Source: Cyrtodaria siliqua (taxonomy: Eukaryota > Mollusca > Bivalvia > Adapedonta > Hiatellidae). Taken from it: DNA of 64,000 nt. Made by a program: the position numbers and the translations under genes. Where the stretch lies: assembly GCA_037043455.1 (NCBI GenBank), contig JAWPHD010010368.1, positions 30,384 through 94,383 of the forward strand. The letters are read 5' to 3'. The notes below the pieces were generated by a model, which saw nothing but the letters and a program-made list of their open reading frames with translations, was not told the DNA's origin and searched no databases. Within the stretch, counting starts at the first letter, position 1, and each line of letters starts with the position of its first letter. This document shows, in pieces, positions 21,184-35,930 of the stretch.

Positions 21184-23651
21184 AGTAAGAAAGACAGTAG
21201 TCGGCGTATGAATATACGTGAAAGGGACGTTACACATGTCAAGACAGTAGTCGGCGAATATACGTGAAAGGGACGTTAGACTTTGCAAGACTGTGGCGGA
21301 TGAATATACGCAAAAGGGACGTCAGACTTGGCAAGACAGTAGTGGATAAATATATGCAAAAGGGACGTTAGACTTTGCAAGACAGTATTGGATGAATAAA
21401 CGTGAAAGAGACGTTAGACTTTGCAAGACAGTATTGTATGAATATACATGAAAGGGAAGTTAGACTTGACAAGGCAATAGTGGATGAATATACATGAAAT
21501 GGACGTTAGACTTGACAAGACATTAGTGTATGAATATACATGAAAGGGAATTCAGACTTGACCAGACAGCAGTGAATTAATATACATGAAAGGGAAGTTA
21601 GACTTGACAATACCGTAGTGGATGAATATACATGAAAGGGAAGTTAGACTTGACAAGACAGTAGTGTATGATTATACATGAAAGAGACGTTAGACTTGAC
21701 AAGACATTAGTGTATGAATTTACATGAAAGGGACGTTAAACTTGACAAGAGAGTAGTGTATGAATATACATTAAAGAGACGTTAGTCTTGATCTGACAGT
21801 AGTGTATGAATATACTTGAAAGGGACGTGAGACTTGACAATACAGTAGTGGTGTAATATACGTGACAGGGACGTTAGACTTGACAAGACAGTAGTGTATG
21901 AATATACGTGAAAGGGACGTTAGACTTGACAAGACAGTAGTGTATGAATATACATTAAAGAGACGTTAGTCTTGATCTGACAGTAGTGTATGAATATACT
22001 TGAAAGGGACGTGAGACTTGACAATACAGTAGTGGTGTAATATACGTGACAGGGACGTTAGACTTGACAAGACAGTAGTGTATGAATATACGTGAAAGGG
22101 ACGTTAGACTTGACAAGACAGTAGTGTATGAATATGCATGAAAGATACGTTAGACTTGACAAGACAGTAGTGTATGAATATACATGCAAGGGACATTAGA
22201 CTCGACAAGACAGTAATGGATGAATATACGTGAAAGGGACGTTATACTTGACATGACAGTAGTGACAGTAGTATATGAATATACGTGAAAGGGACGTTAG
22301 ACCTGACAATAGAGTAGTGTATGAATATACATGCAAGGGACGTTAAACTTGACAATACCGTAGTGTATGAATATACATGAAAGAGACGTTAGTCTGGACA
22401 AGACAGTACTGTAGGAATATACATGAAAGAGACGTTAGACTTGACAAGACAGTAGTGTATGAATATTCATGAAATGGACGTTAGACTTGACAAGAAAGTA
22501 GTGTATGAATATACATTAAAGGGACGTTAGACTTGACATGACAGTAGTGGATGAATATACATGAAAGGGACTTTAGACTTGACAAAACAGTAGTGTATGA
22601 ATATACATGAAAGGGACTTTAGCTTGACAAGACAGTAGTGGATGAATATACATGAAAGGGACTTTAGACTTGACAAAACAGTAGTGTATGAATACACATG
22701 AAAGGGACTTTAGCTTGACAAGACAGTAGTGGATGAATATACATGAAAGGGAAGTTAGACTTGGCGAGACACTAGTGGAAGAATGTACATGAAACGGACG
22801 TTAAACTTGGCGAGACAGTAGTGGATTAATATACAGGAAAGGGACGTTAAACTTGGCGAGACAGTAGAGGATTAATATACTTGAAAGGGACGTTAAACTT
22901 GGCGAGACAGTAGTGGATGAATATACGTAAAAGTGACGTTAAACTTGGCAAGACAGTAGTGTATTAATATACATGAAAAGGAAGTTAGACTTGGCGAGAC
23001 AGTAGTGGATGAATGTACATGAAAGGAACGTTATACTTGACAAGACAGTAATGAATGAATGTACATGAAAGGAACGTTAGACTTGACAAGACAGTAATGA
23101 ATGAATGTACATGAAAGGCACGTTAAACTTGGCGAGACAGTAGTGTATGAATATACATGAAAGGGACGTTAGACTTGACAAGAGAGTAGTGTATGAATAT
23201 ACATGAAAGGGACTTTATTCGTGCAATACAGTAGTGTATGAATATACATGAAAGGGACTTTATTCTTGTCAATACAGTAGTGTATGATTATTCATTAAAG
23301 GCACGTTAGACTTGACAGAAAAGACAGTAGTGGATGAATATACATTAAAGGGATGTTAGACTTGACAAGACAGTAGTGTATGAATATACATGAAAGGGAC
23401 TTTAGACTTGACAAGAGAGTAGCGGATTAATAAATGTGAAAGGGACGTTAGACTTGACAAGACAGTAGTGTATGAATATACATGAAAGGGACGTTAGACT
23501 TGACAAGAGAGTAGTGTATGAATATACATGAAAGGGACTTTATTCGTGCAATACAGTAGTGTATGAATATACATGAAAGGGACTTTATTCTTGTCAATAC
23601 AGTAGTGTATGATTATTCATTAAAGGCACGTTAGACTTGACAGAAAAGACA

Positions 23652-26040
23652 GTAGTGGATGAATATACATTAAAGGGATGTTAGACTTGACAAGACAGTA
23701 GTGTATGAATATACATGAAAGGGACGTTAGACTTGACAAGAGAGTAGTGTATGAATATACATGAAAGGGACTTTATTCTTGTCAATACAGTAGTGTATGA
23801 ATATACATGAAAGGGACTTTATTCTTGTCAATACAGTAGTGTATGATTATTCATTAAAGGCACGTTAGACTTGACAGACAAGACAGTAGTGGATGAATAT
23901 ACATTAAAGGGATGTTAGACTTGACAAGACAGTAGTGGATGAATATACATTAAAGGGATATTAGACTTGACAAGACAGTAGTGGATGAATATCCATGAAA
24001 GATTCGTTAGACTTGACAAGACAGTAGTGGATGAATATACATAAAAGGGACTTCAGACTTGACAAGACAGTAGTGTATGAATATACATTAAAGGGACGAT
24101 AGACCTGACAAGACAGTAGTGGATGAATAAACAGGAAAGGGACGTTAGGCTTGACAAGACAGTAGTGTATGAATATACAGGAAAGGGACGTTAGGCTTGA
24201 CAAGACAGTAGTGTATGAATATACAAGAAAGGGACGTTAGACTTGGCGAGACAGTAGTGGATGAATGTACATGCAAGGGACATTAAACTTGGCAAGACCG
24301 TAGTAGATTAATGTACATTAAAGGGACGTTAAACTTGGCAATACAGTAGTGGATACATTAAAGGAAAGTTAGACTTTGCAAGACAGTAGTGGATTAATAT
24401 ACATGAAAGGCACGTTAGACTTGGCGAGGCAGTAGTTGATGAATGTACGCAAAATGGACGTTAAACTTGGCTAGACAATAGTGTGTGAATATACGCAAAA
24501 GGGACGTTACACTTGGCAAGACAGTATTGGATGAATAAACGTGAAAGGGACGTTATACTTGGCAAGACAGTAGTGGATGAAGATACGTAAAAGTGACGTT
24601 AAACTTGGCAAGACAGTAGCGGATGAACAAACGTGAAAGGGACGTTAGAATTGGCGAGACAGTAGTGGATGATTGTACGCAAAAGGGACGTTAAACTTGG
24701 CAAGACAGTAGTGGATGAATATACGCAAAAGGGACGTTAATATTGGCAAAACAGTATTGGATGAATAAACGTGAAAGGGACGTTAAACTTGACAAGACAG
24801 TATTTAACGAATAAACGTGAAAGAGACGTTAGACTTTGCAAGACAGTAGTGTATGAATATACGTGAAAGGGACGTTATACTCGGCAAAACAGTAGTGGAT
24901 GAATATACGTGAAAGAGACGTTATACTTTGTAAGACAGTAGTGATGTAAATACATGAAAGGGACTTTAGACTTGACAAAACAGTAGTGTATGAATATACA
25001 TGAAAGGGACGTTAGACTTGACAAGGCAGTAGTGGATGAATATACATTAAAGGGACGTTAGACTTGACAATACAGTTGTGTATGAATAAACGTGAAAGAT
25101 ACGTTAGACTTGACAAGACAGTAGTGTATGAATATACATGAAAGGGACGTTAGACTTGACAAGACAGTAGTGTATGAATATACGTGAAAGATACGTTAGA
25201 CTTGACAATACAGTTGTGTATGAATAAACGTGAAAGATACGTTAGACTTGACAAGACAGTAGTGTATGAATATACATGAAAGGGACGTTAGACTTGACAA
25301 GACAGTAGTGTATGAATATACATGAAAGGGACGTTAGACTTGACAATACAGTTGTGTATGAATAAACGTGAAAGATACGTTAGACTTGACAATACAGTAG
25401 TGTATGAATATACATTAAAGGGACGTTAGACTTGACAAGGCAGTAGTGTATGAATATACATTAAAGGGACGTTAGACTTGACAAGGCAGTAGTGTATGAA
25501 TATACATTAAAGGGACGTTAGACTTGACAATACAGTTGTGTATGAATAAACGTGAAAGATACGTTAGACTTGACAAGACAGTAGTGTATGAATATACATT
25601 AAAGGGACGTTAGACTTGACAAGACAGTAGTGTATGAATATACATTAAAGGGACGTTAGACTTGACAATACAGTTGTGTATGAATAAACGTGAAAGATAC
25701 GTTAGACTTGACAAGACAGTAGTGTATGAATATACATGAAAGGGACGTTAGACTTGACAAGACAGTAGTGTATGAATATACATGAAAGGGACGTTAGACT
25801 TGACAATACAGTTGTGTATGAATAAACGAGAAAGATACGTTAGACTTGACAAGACAGTAGTGTATGAATATACATGAAAGGGACGTTAGACTTGACAAGA
25901 CAGTAGTGTATGAATATACATGAAAGGGACGTTAGACTTGACAATACAGTTGTGAATGAATAAACGTGAAAGATACGTTAGACTTGACAATACAGTAGTG
26001 TATGAATATACATTAAAGGGACGTTATACTTGACAAGACA
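23652..26040. repeat. Higher-order repeat copy 1 (2389 bp, four monomers short)
   Basis: It has the same monomer order as the next three copies but lacks four consecutive monomers (184 bp) that copies 2-4 have, for example at about 27560-27740. The landmark block with gatatccatgaaagattcg lies at 23988. Confidence 0.9.
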
Positions 26041-28613
26041 GTAGTGGATGAATATACATTAAAGGGATATTAGACTTGACAAGACAGTAGTGTATGAATA
26101 TACATGAAAGGGACGTTAGACTTGACAAGAGAGTAGTGTATGAATATACATGAAAGGGACTTTATTCTTGTCAATACAGTAGTGTATGAATATACATGAA
26201 AGGGACTTTATTCTTGTCAATACAGTAGTGTATGATTATTCATTAAAGGCACGTTAGACTTGACAGACAAGACAGTAGTGGATGAATATACATTAAAGGG
26301 ATGTTAGACTTGACAAGACAGTAGTGGATGAATATACATTAAAGGGATATTAGACTTGACAAGACAGTAGTGGATGAATATCCATGAAAGATTCGTTAGA
26401 CTTGACAAGACAGTAGTGGATGAATATACATAAAAGGGACTTCAGACTTGACAAGACAGTAGTGTATGAATATACATTAAAGGGACGATAGACCTGACAA
26501 GACAGTAGTGGATGAATAAACAGGAAAGGGACGTTAGGCTTGACAAGACAGTAGTGTATGAATATACAGGAAAGGGACGTTAGGCTTGACAAGACAGTAG
26601 TGTATGAATATACAAGAAAGGGACGTTAGACTTGGCGAGACAGTAGTGGATGAATGTACATGCAAGGGACATTAAACTTGGCAAGACCGTAGTAGATTAA
26701 TGTACATTAAAGGGACGTTAAACTTGGCAATACAGTAGTGGATACATTAAAGGAAAGTTAGACTTTGCAAGACAGTAGTGGATTAATATACATGAAAGGC
26801 ACGTTAGACTTGGCGAGGCAGTAGTTGATGAATGTACGCAAAATGGACGTTAAACTTGGCTAGACAATAGTGTGTGAATATACGCAAAAGGGACGTTACA
26901 CTTGGCAAGACAGTATTGGATGAATAAACGTGAAAGGGACGTTATACTTGGCAAGAAAGTAGTGGATGAAGATACGTAAAAGTGACGTTAAACTTGGCAA
27001 GACAGTAGCGGATGAACAAACGTGAAAGGGACGTTAGAATTGGCGAGACAGTAGTGGATGATTGTACGCAAAAGGGACGTTAAACTTGGCAAGACAGTAG
27101 TGGATGAATATACGCAAAAGGGACGTTAATATTGGCAAAACAGTATTGGATGAATAAACGTGAAAGGGACGTTAAACTTGACAAGACAGTATTTAACGAA
27201 TAAACGTGAAAGAGACGTTAGACTTTGCAAGACAGTAGTGTATGAATATACGTGAAAGGGACGTTATACTCGGCAAAACAGTAGTGGATGAATATACGTG
27301 AAAGAGACGTTATACTTTGTAAGACAGTAGTGATGTAAATACATGAAAGGGACTTTAGACTTGACAAAACAGTAGTGTATGAATATACATGAAAGGGACG
27401 TTAGACTTGACAAGGCAGTAGTGGATGAATATACATTAAAGGGACGTTAGACTTGACAATACAGTTGTGTATGAATAAACGTGAAAGATACGTTAGACTT
27501 GACAAGACAGTAGTGTATGAATATACATGAAAGGGACGTTAGACTTGACAAGACAGTAGTGGATGAATATACATGAAAGGGACGTTAGACTTGACAAGGC
27601 AGTAGTGTATGAATATACATTAAAGGGACGTTAGACTTGACAATACAGTTGTGTATGAATAAACGTGAAAGATACGTTAGACTTGACAAGACAGTAGTGT
27701 ATGAATATACATGAAAGGGACGTTAGACTTGACAAGACAGTAGTGTATGAATATACGTGAAAGATACGTTAGACTTGACAATACAGTTGTGTATGAATAA
27801 ACGTGAAAGATACGTTAGACTTGACAAGACAGTAGTGTATGAATATACATGAAAGGGACGTTAGACTTGACAAGACAGTAGTGTATGAATATACATGAAA
27901 GGGACGTTAGACTTGACAATACAGTTGTGTATGAATAAACGTGAAAGATACGTTAGACTTGACAATACAGTAGTGTATGAATATACATTAAAGGGACGTT
28001 AGACTTGACAAGGCAGTAGTGTATGAATATACATTAAAGGGACGTTAGACTTGACAAGGCAGTAGTGTATGAATATACATTAAAGGGACGTTAGACTTGA
28101 CAATACAGTTGTGTATGAATAAACGTGAAAGATACGTTAGACTTGACAAGACAGTAGTGTATGAATATACATTAAAGGGACGTCAGACTTGACAAGACAG
28201 TAGTGTATGAATATACATTAAAGGGACGTTAGACTTGACAATACAGTTGTGTATGAATAAACGTGAAAGATACGTTAGACTTGACAAGACAGTAGTGTAT
28301 GAATATACATGAAAGGGACGTTAGACTTGACAAGACAGTAGTGTATGAATATACATGAAAGGGACGTTAGACTTGACAATACAGTTGTGTATGAATAAAC
28401 GTGAAAGATACGTTAGACTTGACAAGACAGTAGTGTATGAATATACATGAAAGGGACGTTAGACTTGACAAGACAGTAGTGTATGAATATACATGAAAGG
28501 GACGTTAGACTTGACAATACAGTTGTGTATGAATAAACGTGAAAGATACGTTAGACTTGACAATACAGTAGTGTATGAATATACATTAAAGGGACGTTAT
28601 ACTTGACAAGACA
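26041..28613. repeat. Higher-order repeat copy 2 (2573 bp, about 56 monomers)
   Basis: It starts at gtagtggatgaatatacatt in the same phase as copies 3 and 4, exactly 2573 bp before the next. One of the few visible differences is gacgtcagactt at about 28180. Confidence 0.92.
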
Positions 28614-31186
28614 GTAGTGGATGAATATACATTAAAGGGATATTAGACTTGACAAGACAGTAGTGTATGAATATACATGAAAGGGACGTTAGACTTGACA
28701 AGAGAGTAGTGTATGAATATACATGAAAGGGACTTTATTCTTGTCAATACAGTAGTGTATGAATATACATGAAAGGGACTTTATTCTTGTCAATACAGTA
28801 GTGTATGATTATTCATTAAAGGCACGTTAGACTTGACAGACAAGACAGTAGTGGATGAATATACATTAAAGGGATGTTAGACTTGACAAGACAGTAGTGG
28901 ATGAATATACATTAAAGGGATATTAGACTTGACAAGACAGTAGTGGATGAATATCCATGAAAGATTCGTTAGACTTGACAAGACAGTAGTGGATGAATAT
29001 ACATAAAAGGGACTTCAGACTTGACAAGACAGTAGTGTATGAATATACATTAAAGGGACGATAGACCTGACAAGACAGTAGTGGATGAATAAACAGGAAA
29101 GGGACGTTAGGCTTGACAAGACAGTAGTGTATGAATATACAGGAAAGGGACGTTAGGCTTGACAAGACAGTAGTGTATGAATATACAAGAAAGGGACGTT
29201 AGACTTGGCGAGACAGTAGTGGATGAATGTACATGCAAGGGACATTAAACTTGGCAAGACCGTAGTAGATTAATGTACATTAAAGGGACGTTAAACTTGG
29301 CAATACAGTAGTGGATACATTAAAGGAAAGTTAGACTTTGCAAGACAGTAGTGGATTAATATACATGAAAGGCACGTTAGACTTGGCGAGGCAGTAGTTG
29401 ATGAATGTACGCAAAATGGACGTTAAACTTGGCTAGACAATAGTGTGTGAATATACGCAAAAGGGACGTTACACTTGGCAAGACAGTATTGGATGAATAA
29501 ACGTAAAAGGGACGTTATACTTGGCAAGAAAGTAGTGGATGAAGATACGTAAAAGTGACGTTAAACTTGGCAAGACAGTAGCGGATGAACAAACGTGAAA
29601 GGGACGTTAGAATTGGCGAGACAGTAGTGGATGATTGTACGCAAAAGGGACGTTAAACTTGGCAAGACAGTAGTGGATGAATATACGCAAAAGGGACGTT
29701 AATATTGGCAAAACAGTATTGGATGAATAAACGTGAAAGGGACGTTAAACTTGACAAGACAGTATTTAACGAATAAACGTGAAAGAGACGTTAGACTTTG
29801 CAAGACAGTAGTGTATGAATATACGTGAAAGGGACGTTATACTCGGCAAAACAGTAGTGGATGAATATACGTGAAAGAGACGTTATACTTTGTAAGACAG
29901 TAGTGATGTAAATACATGAAAGGGACTTTAGACTTGACAAAACAGTAGTGTATGAATATACATGAAAGGGACGTTAGACTTGACAAGGCAGTAGTGGATG
30001 AATATACATTAAAGGGACGTTAGACTTGACAATACAGTTGTGTATGAATAAACGTGAAAGATACGTTAGACTTGACAAGACAGTAGTGTATGAATATACA
30101 TGAAAGGGACGTTAGACTTGACAAGACAGTAGTGGATGAATATACATGAAAGGGACGTTAGACTTGACAAGGCAGTAGTGTATGAATATACATTAAAGGG
30201 ACGTTAGACTTGACAATACAGTTGTGTATGAATAAACGTGAAAGATACGTTAGACTTGACAAGACAGTAGTGTATGAATATACATGAAAGGGACGTTAGA
30301 CTTGACAAGACAGTAGTGTATGAATATACGTGAAAGATACGTTAGACTTGACAATACAGTTGTGTATGAATAAACGTGAAAGATACGTTAGACTTGACAA
30401 GACAGTAGTGTATGAATATACATGAAAGGGACGTTTGACTTGACAAGACAGTAGTGTATGAATATACATGAAAGGGACGTTAGACTTGACAATACAGTTG
30501 TGTATGAATAAACGTGAAAGATACGTTAGACTTGACAATACAGTAGTGTATGAATATACATTAAAGGGACGTTAGACTTGACAAGGCAGTAGTGTATGAA
30601 TATACATTAAAGGGACGTTAGACTTGACAAGGCAGTAGTGTATGAATATACATTAAAGGGACGTTAGACTTGACAATACAGTTGTGTATGAATAAACGTG
30701 AAAGATACGTTAGACTTGACAAGACAGTAGTGTATGAATATACATTAAAGGGACGTTAGACTTGACAAGACAGTAGTGTATGAATATACATTAAAGGGAC
30801 GTTAGACTTGACAATACAGTTGTGTATGAATAAACGTGAAAGATACGTTAGACTTGACAAGACAGTAGTGTATGAATATACATGAAAGGGACGTTAGACT
30901 TGACAAGACAGTAGTGTATGAATATACATGAAAGGGACGTTAGACTTGACAATACAGTTGTGTATGAATAAACGTGAAAGATACGTTAGACTTGACAAGA
31001 CAGTAGTGTATGAATATACATGAAAGGGACGTTAGACTTGACAAGACAGTAGTGTATGAATATACATGAAAGGGACGTTAGACTTGACAATACAGTTGTG
31101 TATGAATAAACGTGAAAGATACGTTAGACTTGACAATACAGTAGTGTATGAATATACATTAAAGGGACGTTATACTTGACAAATCA
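28614..31186. repeat. Higher-order repeat copy 3 (2573 bp)
   Basis: Copy 2 recurs with only scattered single-base differences visible by eye, for example acgtaaaagg at about 29502 and gacgtttgac at about 30431. Confidence 0.92.
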
Positions 31187-33745
31187 GTAGTGGATGAATA
31201 TACATTAAAGGGATATTAGACTTGACAAGACAGTAGTGTATGAATATACATGAAAGGGACGTTAGACTTGACAAGAGAGTAGTGTATGAATATACATGAA
31301 AGGGACTTTATTCTTGTCAATACAGTAGTGTATGAATATACATGAAAGGGACTTTATTCTTGTCAATACAGTAGTGTATGATTATTCATTAAAGGCACGT
31401 TAGACTTGACAGACAAGACAGTAGTGGATGAATATACATTAAAGGGATGTTAGACTTGACAAGACAGTAGTGGATGAATATACATTAAAGGGATATTAGA
31501 CTTGACAAGACAGTAGTGGATGAATATCCATGAAAGATTCGTTAGACTTGACAAGACAGTAGTGGATGAATATACATAAAAGGGACTTCAGACTTGACAA
31601 GACAGTAGTGTATGAATATACATTAAAGGGACGATAGACCTGACAAGACAGTAGTGGATGAATAAACAGGAAAGGGACGTTAGGCTTGACAAGACAGTAG
31701 TGTATGAATATACAGGAAAGGGACGTTAGGCTTGACAAGACAGTAGTGTATGAATATACAAGAAAGGGACGTTAGACTTGGCGAGACAGTAGTGGATGAA
31801 TGTACATGCAAGGGACATTAAACTTGGCAAGACCGTAGTAGATTAATGTACATTAAAGGGACGTTAAACTTGGCAATACAGTAGTGGATACATTAAAGGA
31901 AAGTTAGACTTTGCAAGACAGTAGTGGATTAATATACATGAAAGGCACGTTAGACTTGGCGAGGCAGTAGTTGATGAATGTACGCAAAATGGACGTTAAA
32001 CTTGGCTAGACAATAGTGTGTGAATATACGCAAAAGGGACGTTACACTTGGCAAGACAGTATTGGATGAATAAACGTGAAAGGGACGTTATACTTGGCAA
32101 GAAAGTAGTGGATGAAGATACGTAAAAGTGACGTTAAACTTGGCAAGACAGTAGCGGATGAACAAACGTGAAAGGGACGTTAGAATTGGCGAGACAGTAG
32201 TGGATGATTGTACGCAAAAGGGACGTTAAACTTGGCAAGACAGTAGTGGATGAATATACGCAAAAGGGACGTTAATATTGGCAAAACAGTATTGGATGAA
32301 TAAACGTGAAAGGGACGTTAAACTTGACAAGACAGTATTTAACGAATAAACGTGAAAGAGACGTTAGACTTTGCAAGACAGTAGTGTATGAATATACGTG
32401 AAAGGGACGTTATACTCGGCAAAACAGTAGTGGATGAATATACGTGAAAGAGACGTTATACTTTGTAAGACAGTAGTGATGTAAATACATGAAAGGGACT
32501 TTAGACTTGAAAAAACAGTAGTGTATGAATATACATGAAAGGGACGTTAGACTTGACAAGGCAGTAGTGGATGAATATACATTAAAGGGACGTTAGACTT
32601 GACAATACAGTTGTGTATGAATAAACGTGAAAGATACGTTAGACTTGACAAGACAGTAGTGTATGAATATACATGAAAGGGACGTTAGACTTGACAAGAC
32701 AGTAGTGGATGAATATACATGAAAGGGACGTTAGACTTGACAAGGCAGTAGTGTATGAATATACATTAAAGGGACGTTAGACTTGACAATACAGTTGTGT
32801 ATGAATAAACGTGAAAGATACGTTAGACTTGACAAGACAGTAGTGTATGAATATACATGAAAGGGACGTTAGACTTGACAAGACAGTAGTGTATGAATAT
32901 ACGTGAAAGATACGTTAGACTTGACAATACAGTTGTGTATGAATAAACGTGAAAGATACGTTAGACTTGACAAGACAGTAGTGTATGAATATACATGAAA
33001 GGGACGTTAGACTTGACAAGACAGTAGTGTATGAATATACATGAAAGGGACGTTAGACTTGACAATACAGTTGTGTATGAATAAACGTGAAAGATACGTT
33101 AGACTTGACAATACAGTAGTGTATGAATATACATTAAAGGGACGTTAGACTTGACAAGGCAGTAGTGTATGAATATACATTAAAGGGACGTTAGACTTGA
33201 CAAGGCAGTAGTGTATGAATATACATTAAAGGGACGTTAGACTTGACAATACAGTTGTGTATGAATAAACGTGAAAGATACGTTAGACTTGACAAGACAG
33301 TAGTGTATGAATATACATTAAAGGGACGTTAGACTTGACAAGACAGTAGTGTATGAATATACATTAAAGGGACGTTAGACTTGACAATACAGTTGTGTAT
33401 GAATAAACGTGAAAGATACGTTAGACTTGACAAGACAGTAGTGTATGAATATACATGAAAGGGACGTTAGACTTGACAAGACAGTAGTGTATGAATATAC
33501 ATGAAAGGGACGTTAGACTTGACAATACAGTTGTGTATGAATAAACGTGAAAGATACGTTAGACTTGACAAGACAGTAGTGTATGAATATACATGAAAGG
33601 GACGTTAGACTTGACAAGACAGTAGTGTATGAATATACATGAAAGGGACGTTAGACTTGACAATACAGTTGTGTATGAATAAACGTGAAAGATACGTTAG
33701 ACTTGACAATACAGTAGTGTATGAATATACATTAAAGGGACGTTA
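31187..33745. repeat. Higher-order repeat copy 4 (nearly complete)
   Basis: It follows copy 3 to about 33745, then departs into uniform type-A monomers. Visible private differences include cttgaaaaaacag at about 32506. The junction with copy 3 carries gacaaatcag at about 31178. Confidence 0.9.
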
Positions 33746-34974
33746 GACTTGACAAGGCAGTAGTGTATGAATATACATTAAAGGGACGTTAGACTTGACA
33801 AGGCAGTAGTGGATGAATATACATGAAAGGGACGTTAGACTTGACAAGACAGTAGTGTATGAATATACATTAAAGGGACGTTAGACTTGACAAGACAGTA
33901 GTGTATGAATATACATTAAAGGGACGTTAGACTTGACAAGGCAGTAGTGTATGAATATACATTAAAGGGACGTTAGACTTGACAAGGCAGTAGTGTATGA
34001 ATTTACATTAAAGGGACGTTAGACTTGACAAGACAGTAGTGTATGAATATACATTAAAGGGACGTTAGACTTGACAAGACAGTAGTGTATGAATATACAT
34101 TAAAGGGACGTTAGACTTGACAATACAGTTGTGTATGAATAAACGTGAAAGATACGTTAGACTTGACAATACAGTAGTGTATGAATATACATTAAAGGGA
34201 CGTTAGACTTGACAAGGCAGTAGTGTATGAATATACATTAAAGGGACGTTAGACTTGACAAGGCAGTAGTGTATGAATATACATTAAAGGGACGTTAGAC
34301 TTGACAAGACAGTAGTGTATGAATATACATTAAAGGGACGTTAGACTTGACAAGACAGTAGTGTATGAATATACATTAAAGGGACGTTAGACTTGACAAG
34401 ACAGTAGTGTATGAATATACATTAAAGGGACGTTAGACTTGACAATACAGTTGTGTATGAATAAACGTGAAAGATACGTTAGACTTGACAAGACAGTAGT
34501 GTATGAATATACATTAAAGGGACGTTAGACTTGACAAGACAGTAGTGTATGAATATACATTAAAGGGACGTTAGACTTGACAAGACAGTAGTGTATGAAT
34601 ATACATTAAAGGGACGTTAGACTTGACAATACAGTTGTATATGAATAAACGTGAAAGATACGTTAGACTTGACAAGACAGTAGTGTATGAATATACATTA
34701 AAGGGACGTTAGACTTGACAAGACAGTAGTGGATGAATAAACATGAAAGGGACGTTAGACTTGACAATACAGTTGTGTATGAATAAACGTGAAAGATACG
34801 TTAGACTTGACAAGACAGTAGTGTATGAATATACATTAAAGGGACGTTAGACTTGACAAGGCAGTAGTGTATGAATATACATGAAAGGGACGTTAGACTT
34901 GACAAGACAGTAGTGTATGAATATACATTAAAGGGACGTTAGACTTGACAAGACAGTAGTGTATGAATATACAT

Positions 34975-35930
34975 GAATGAATGAATGAATGGTGTTTTAC
35001 GGCACGTCGACACATAAATAGGTCATATTGTGCGCAAAAACTGACGAAAGATGAAGATATGAAGGATTAATTAAAAATTAATGTAAATATATCAAGATAA
35101 AACTATTAAAAAATAAGGGATGATATGGTAGTGATGTAAACTATATATGTAAATCAACAAATGCCCGAAAACGGGTATATAAAAAAGTAATTATTTACAA
35201 GAACATATTATAATGATTTATATAGTCTGACTTCCTTCAGGAAATCTAAAACTAGACTAAAATCTATAGTATTAAATAACTCGGTCATAGTATTAACATT
35301 GTAGTACCTTTGACGCATAGGATCAAGTCTACACATTCCAGCAATATGTGTTTGACCGTTAACGGTGCAAAGCAGGGTATACATTCTGGTAATTGCTCAC
35401 CTTGTTATAAATATGAATGAGTATAACGTGTATGCCCTATTCTGCACCGGGCTAGGACAACTTCCTCTCGACGAATGTGTCTAATAGAAGAACGCCATTC
35501 TCCGAGTAACGGTTAAATTGAATGGAGTTTATTGTTAACTGACAAATCCCAAGCGGCTTGCCAAGAGTTACGATTATATGTGTTAATACAACTTTTAAAA
35601 TCGGTATAAGGTAATTTGGTATCAGATATATGTAAACCTAATGCTGCTTTAGCAGCACTATCAGCTCTATCATTACCACGTATTCCTACATGGCTTGGAA
35701 GCCAGCAGAACATAATAACATTATCAATTATAAGAGAATTGTACTTTTCTAAAAGTTGAAGCACAACTGGGTTATCATAATTCATATTACCCAGTGCTTG
35801 AAGAGATGAAAGGGAATCAGAAAAGATTACAAAATGGTTATCATCAGATTCCTGAATATAATTTAAGGCGAGTTCAATTGCCTTACGTTCAGCTGAAAAG
35901 ATAGAGGCCTTGTCAGGCAGGCGGCTCAGC
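34975..35930 (-). mobile_element. 5'-truncated LINE with RNase H domain inserted in the satellite
   Basis: The minus-strand frame 35930-35513 encodes an RNase H domain, which in I-like LINEs removes the RNA template. ASIFSAERKAIELAL holds the Glu, FSDSLSSL an Asp, and WLPSHVGIRGNDRAD the last Asp. The first catalytic Asp (normally before this point) is lost because the element starts inside the domain; the apparent Met and next residues come from satellite. After a stop at 35513 the C-terminal part continues: RIGHTRYTHSYL, a second stop, then PECIPCFAPLTVKHILLEC (about 35340-35400), a Cys/His motif. The 3' end is a short tail reading (ttca)n on minus at 34975-34991. Satellite resumes at 35931 with atggactttagac. 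Two stops and the truncation make it dead. The RNase H suggests the I/Nimb/ingi side of LINE diversity. Confidence 0.9.

Larger units (their letters stand above)
21184..34976. repeat. 46-bp satellite array, left block (about 300 monomers)
   Basis: Head-to-tail 46-bp monomers with the consensus parts gacttgacaagacagtag, tgtatgaatatacat and gaaagggacgtta. Two main subtypes alternate in blocks. Type A has cttgaca and tatgaatatacat. Type B has cttggca or cttggcg, with gatgaatgtacgcaaaa. The first 2.4 kb (to about 23650) is irregular, then a 2573-bp higher-order repeat takes over, then about 1.2 kb of very uniform monomers leads to the LINE insertion. A trimer sub-period of 138 bp (two gacgtta monomers plus one ttgtgtatgaataaacg monomer) is seen at about 25050-26000 and in later copies. 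Frames of 80 aa recur because a run of type variants lacks stops; they are not genes. Confidence 0.98.

Noticed and set aside
23961..31738. Identical 80-aa minus-strand frames at 23961, 26350, 28923 and 31496
   Set aside because: They are the same run of five satellite monomers recurring with the higher-order repeat. The period of 46 is not a multiple of three, so stop-free runs arise by chance in certain variants; no gene is implied.
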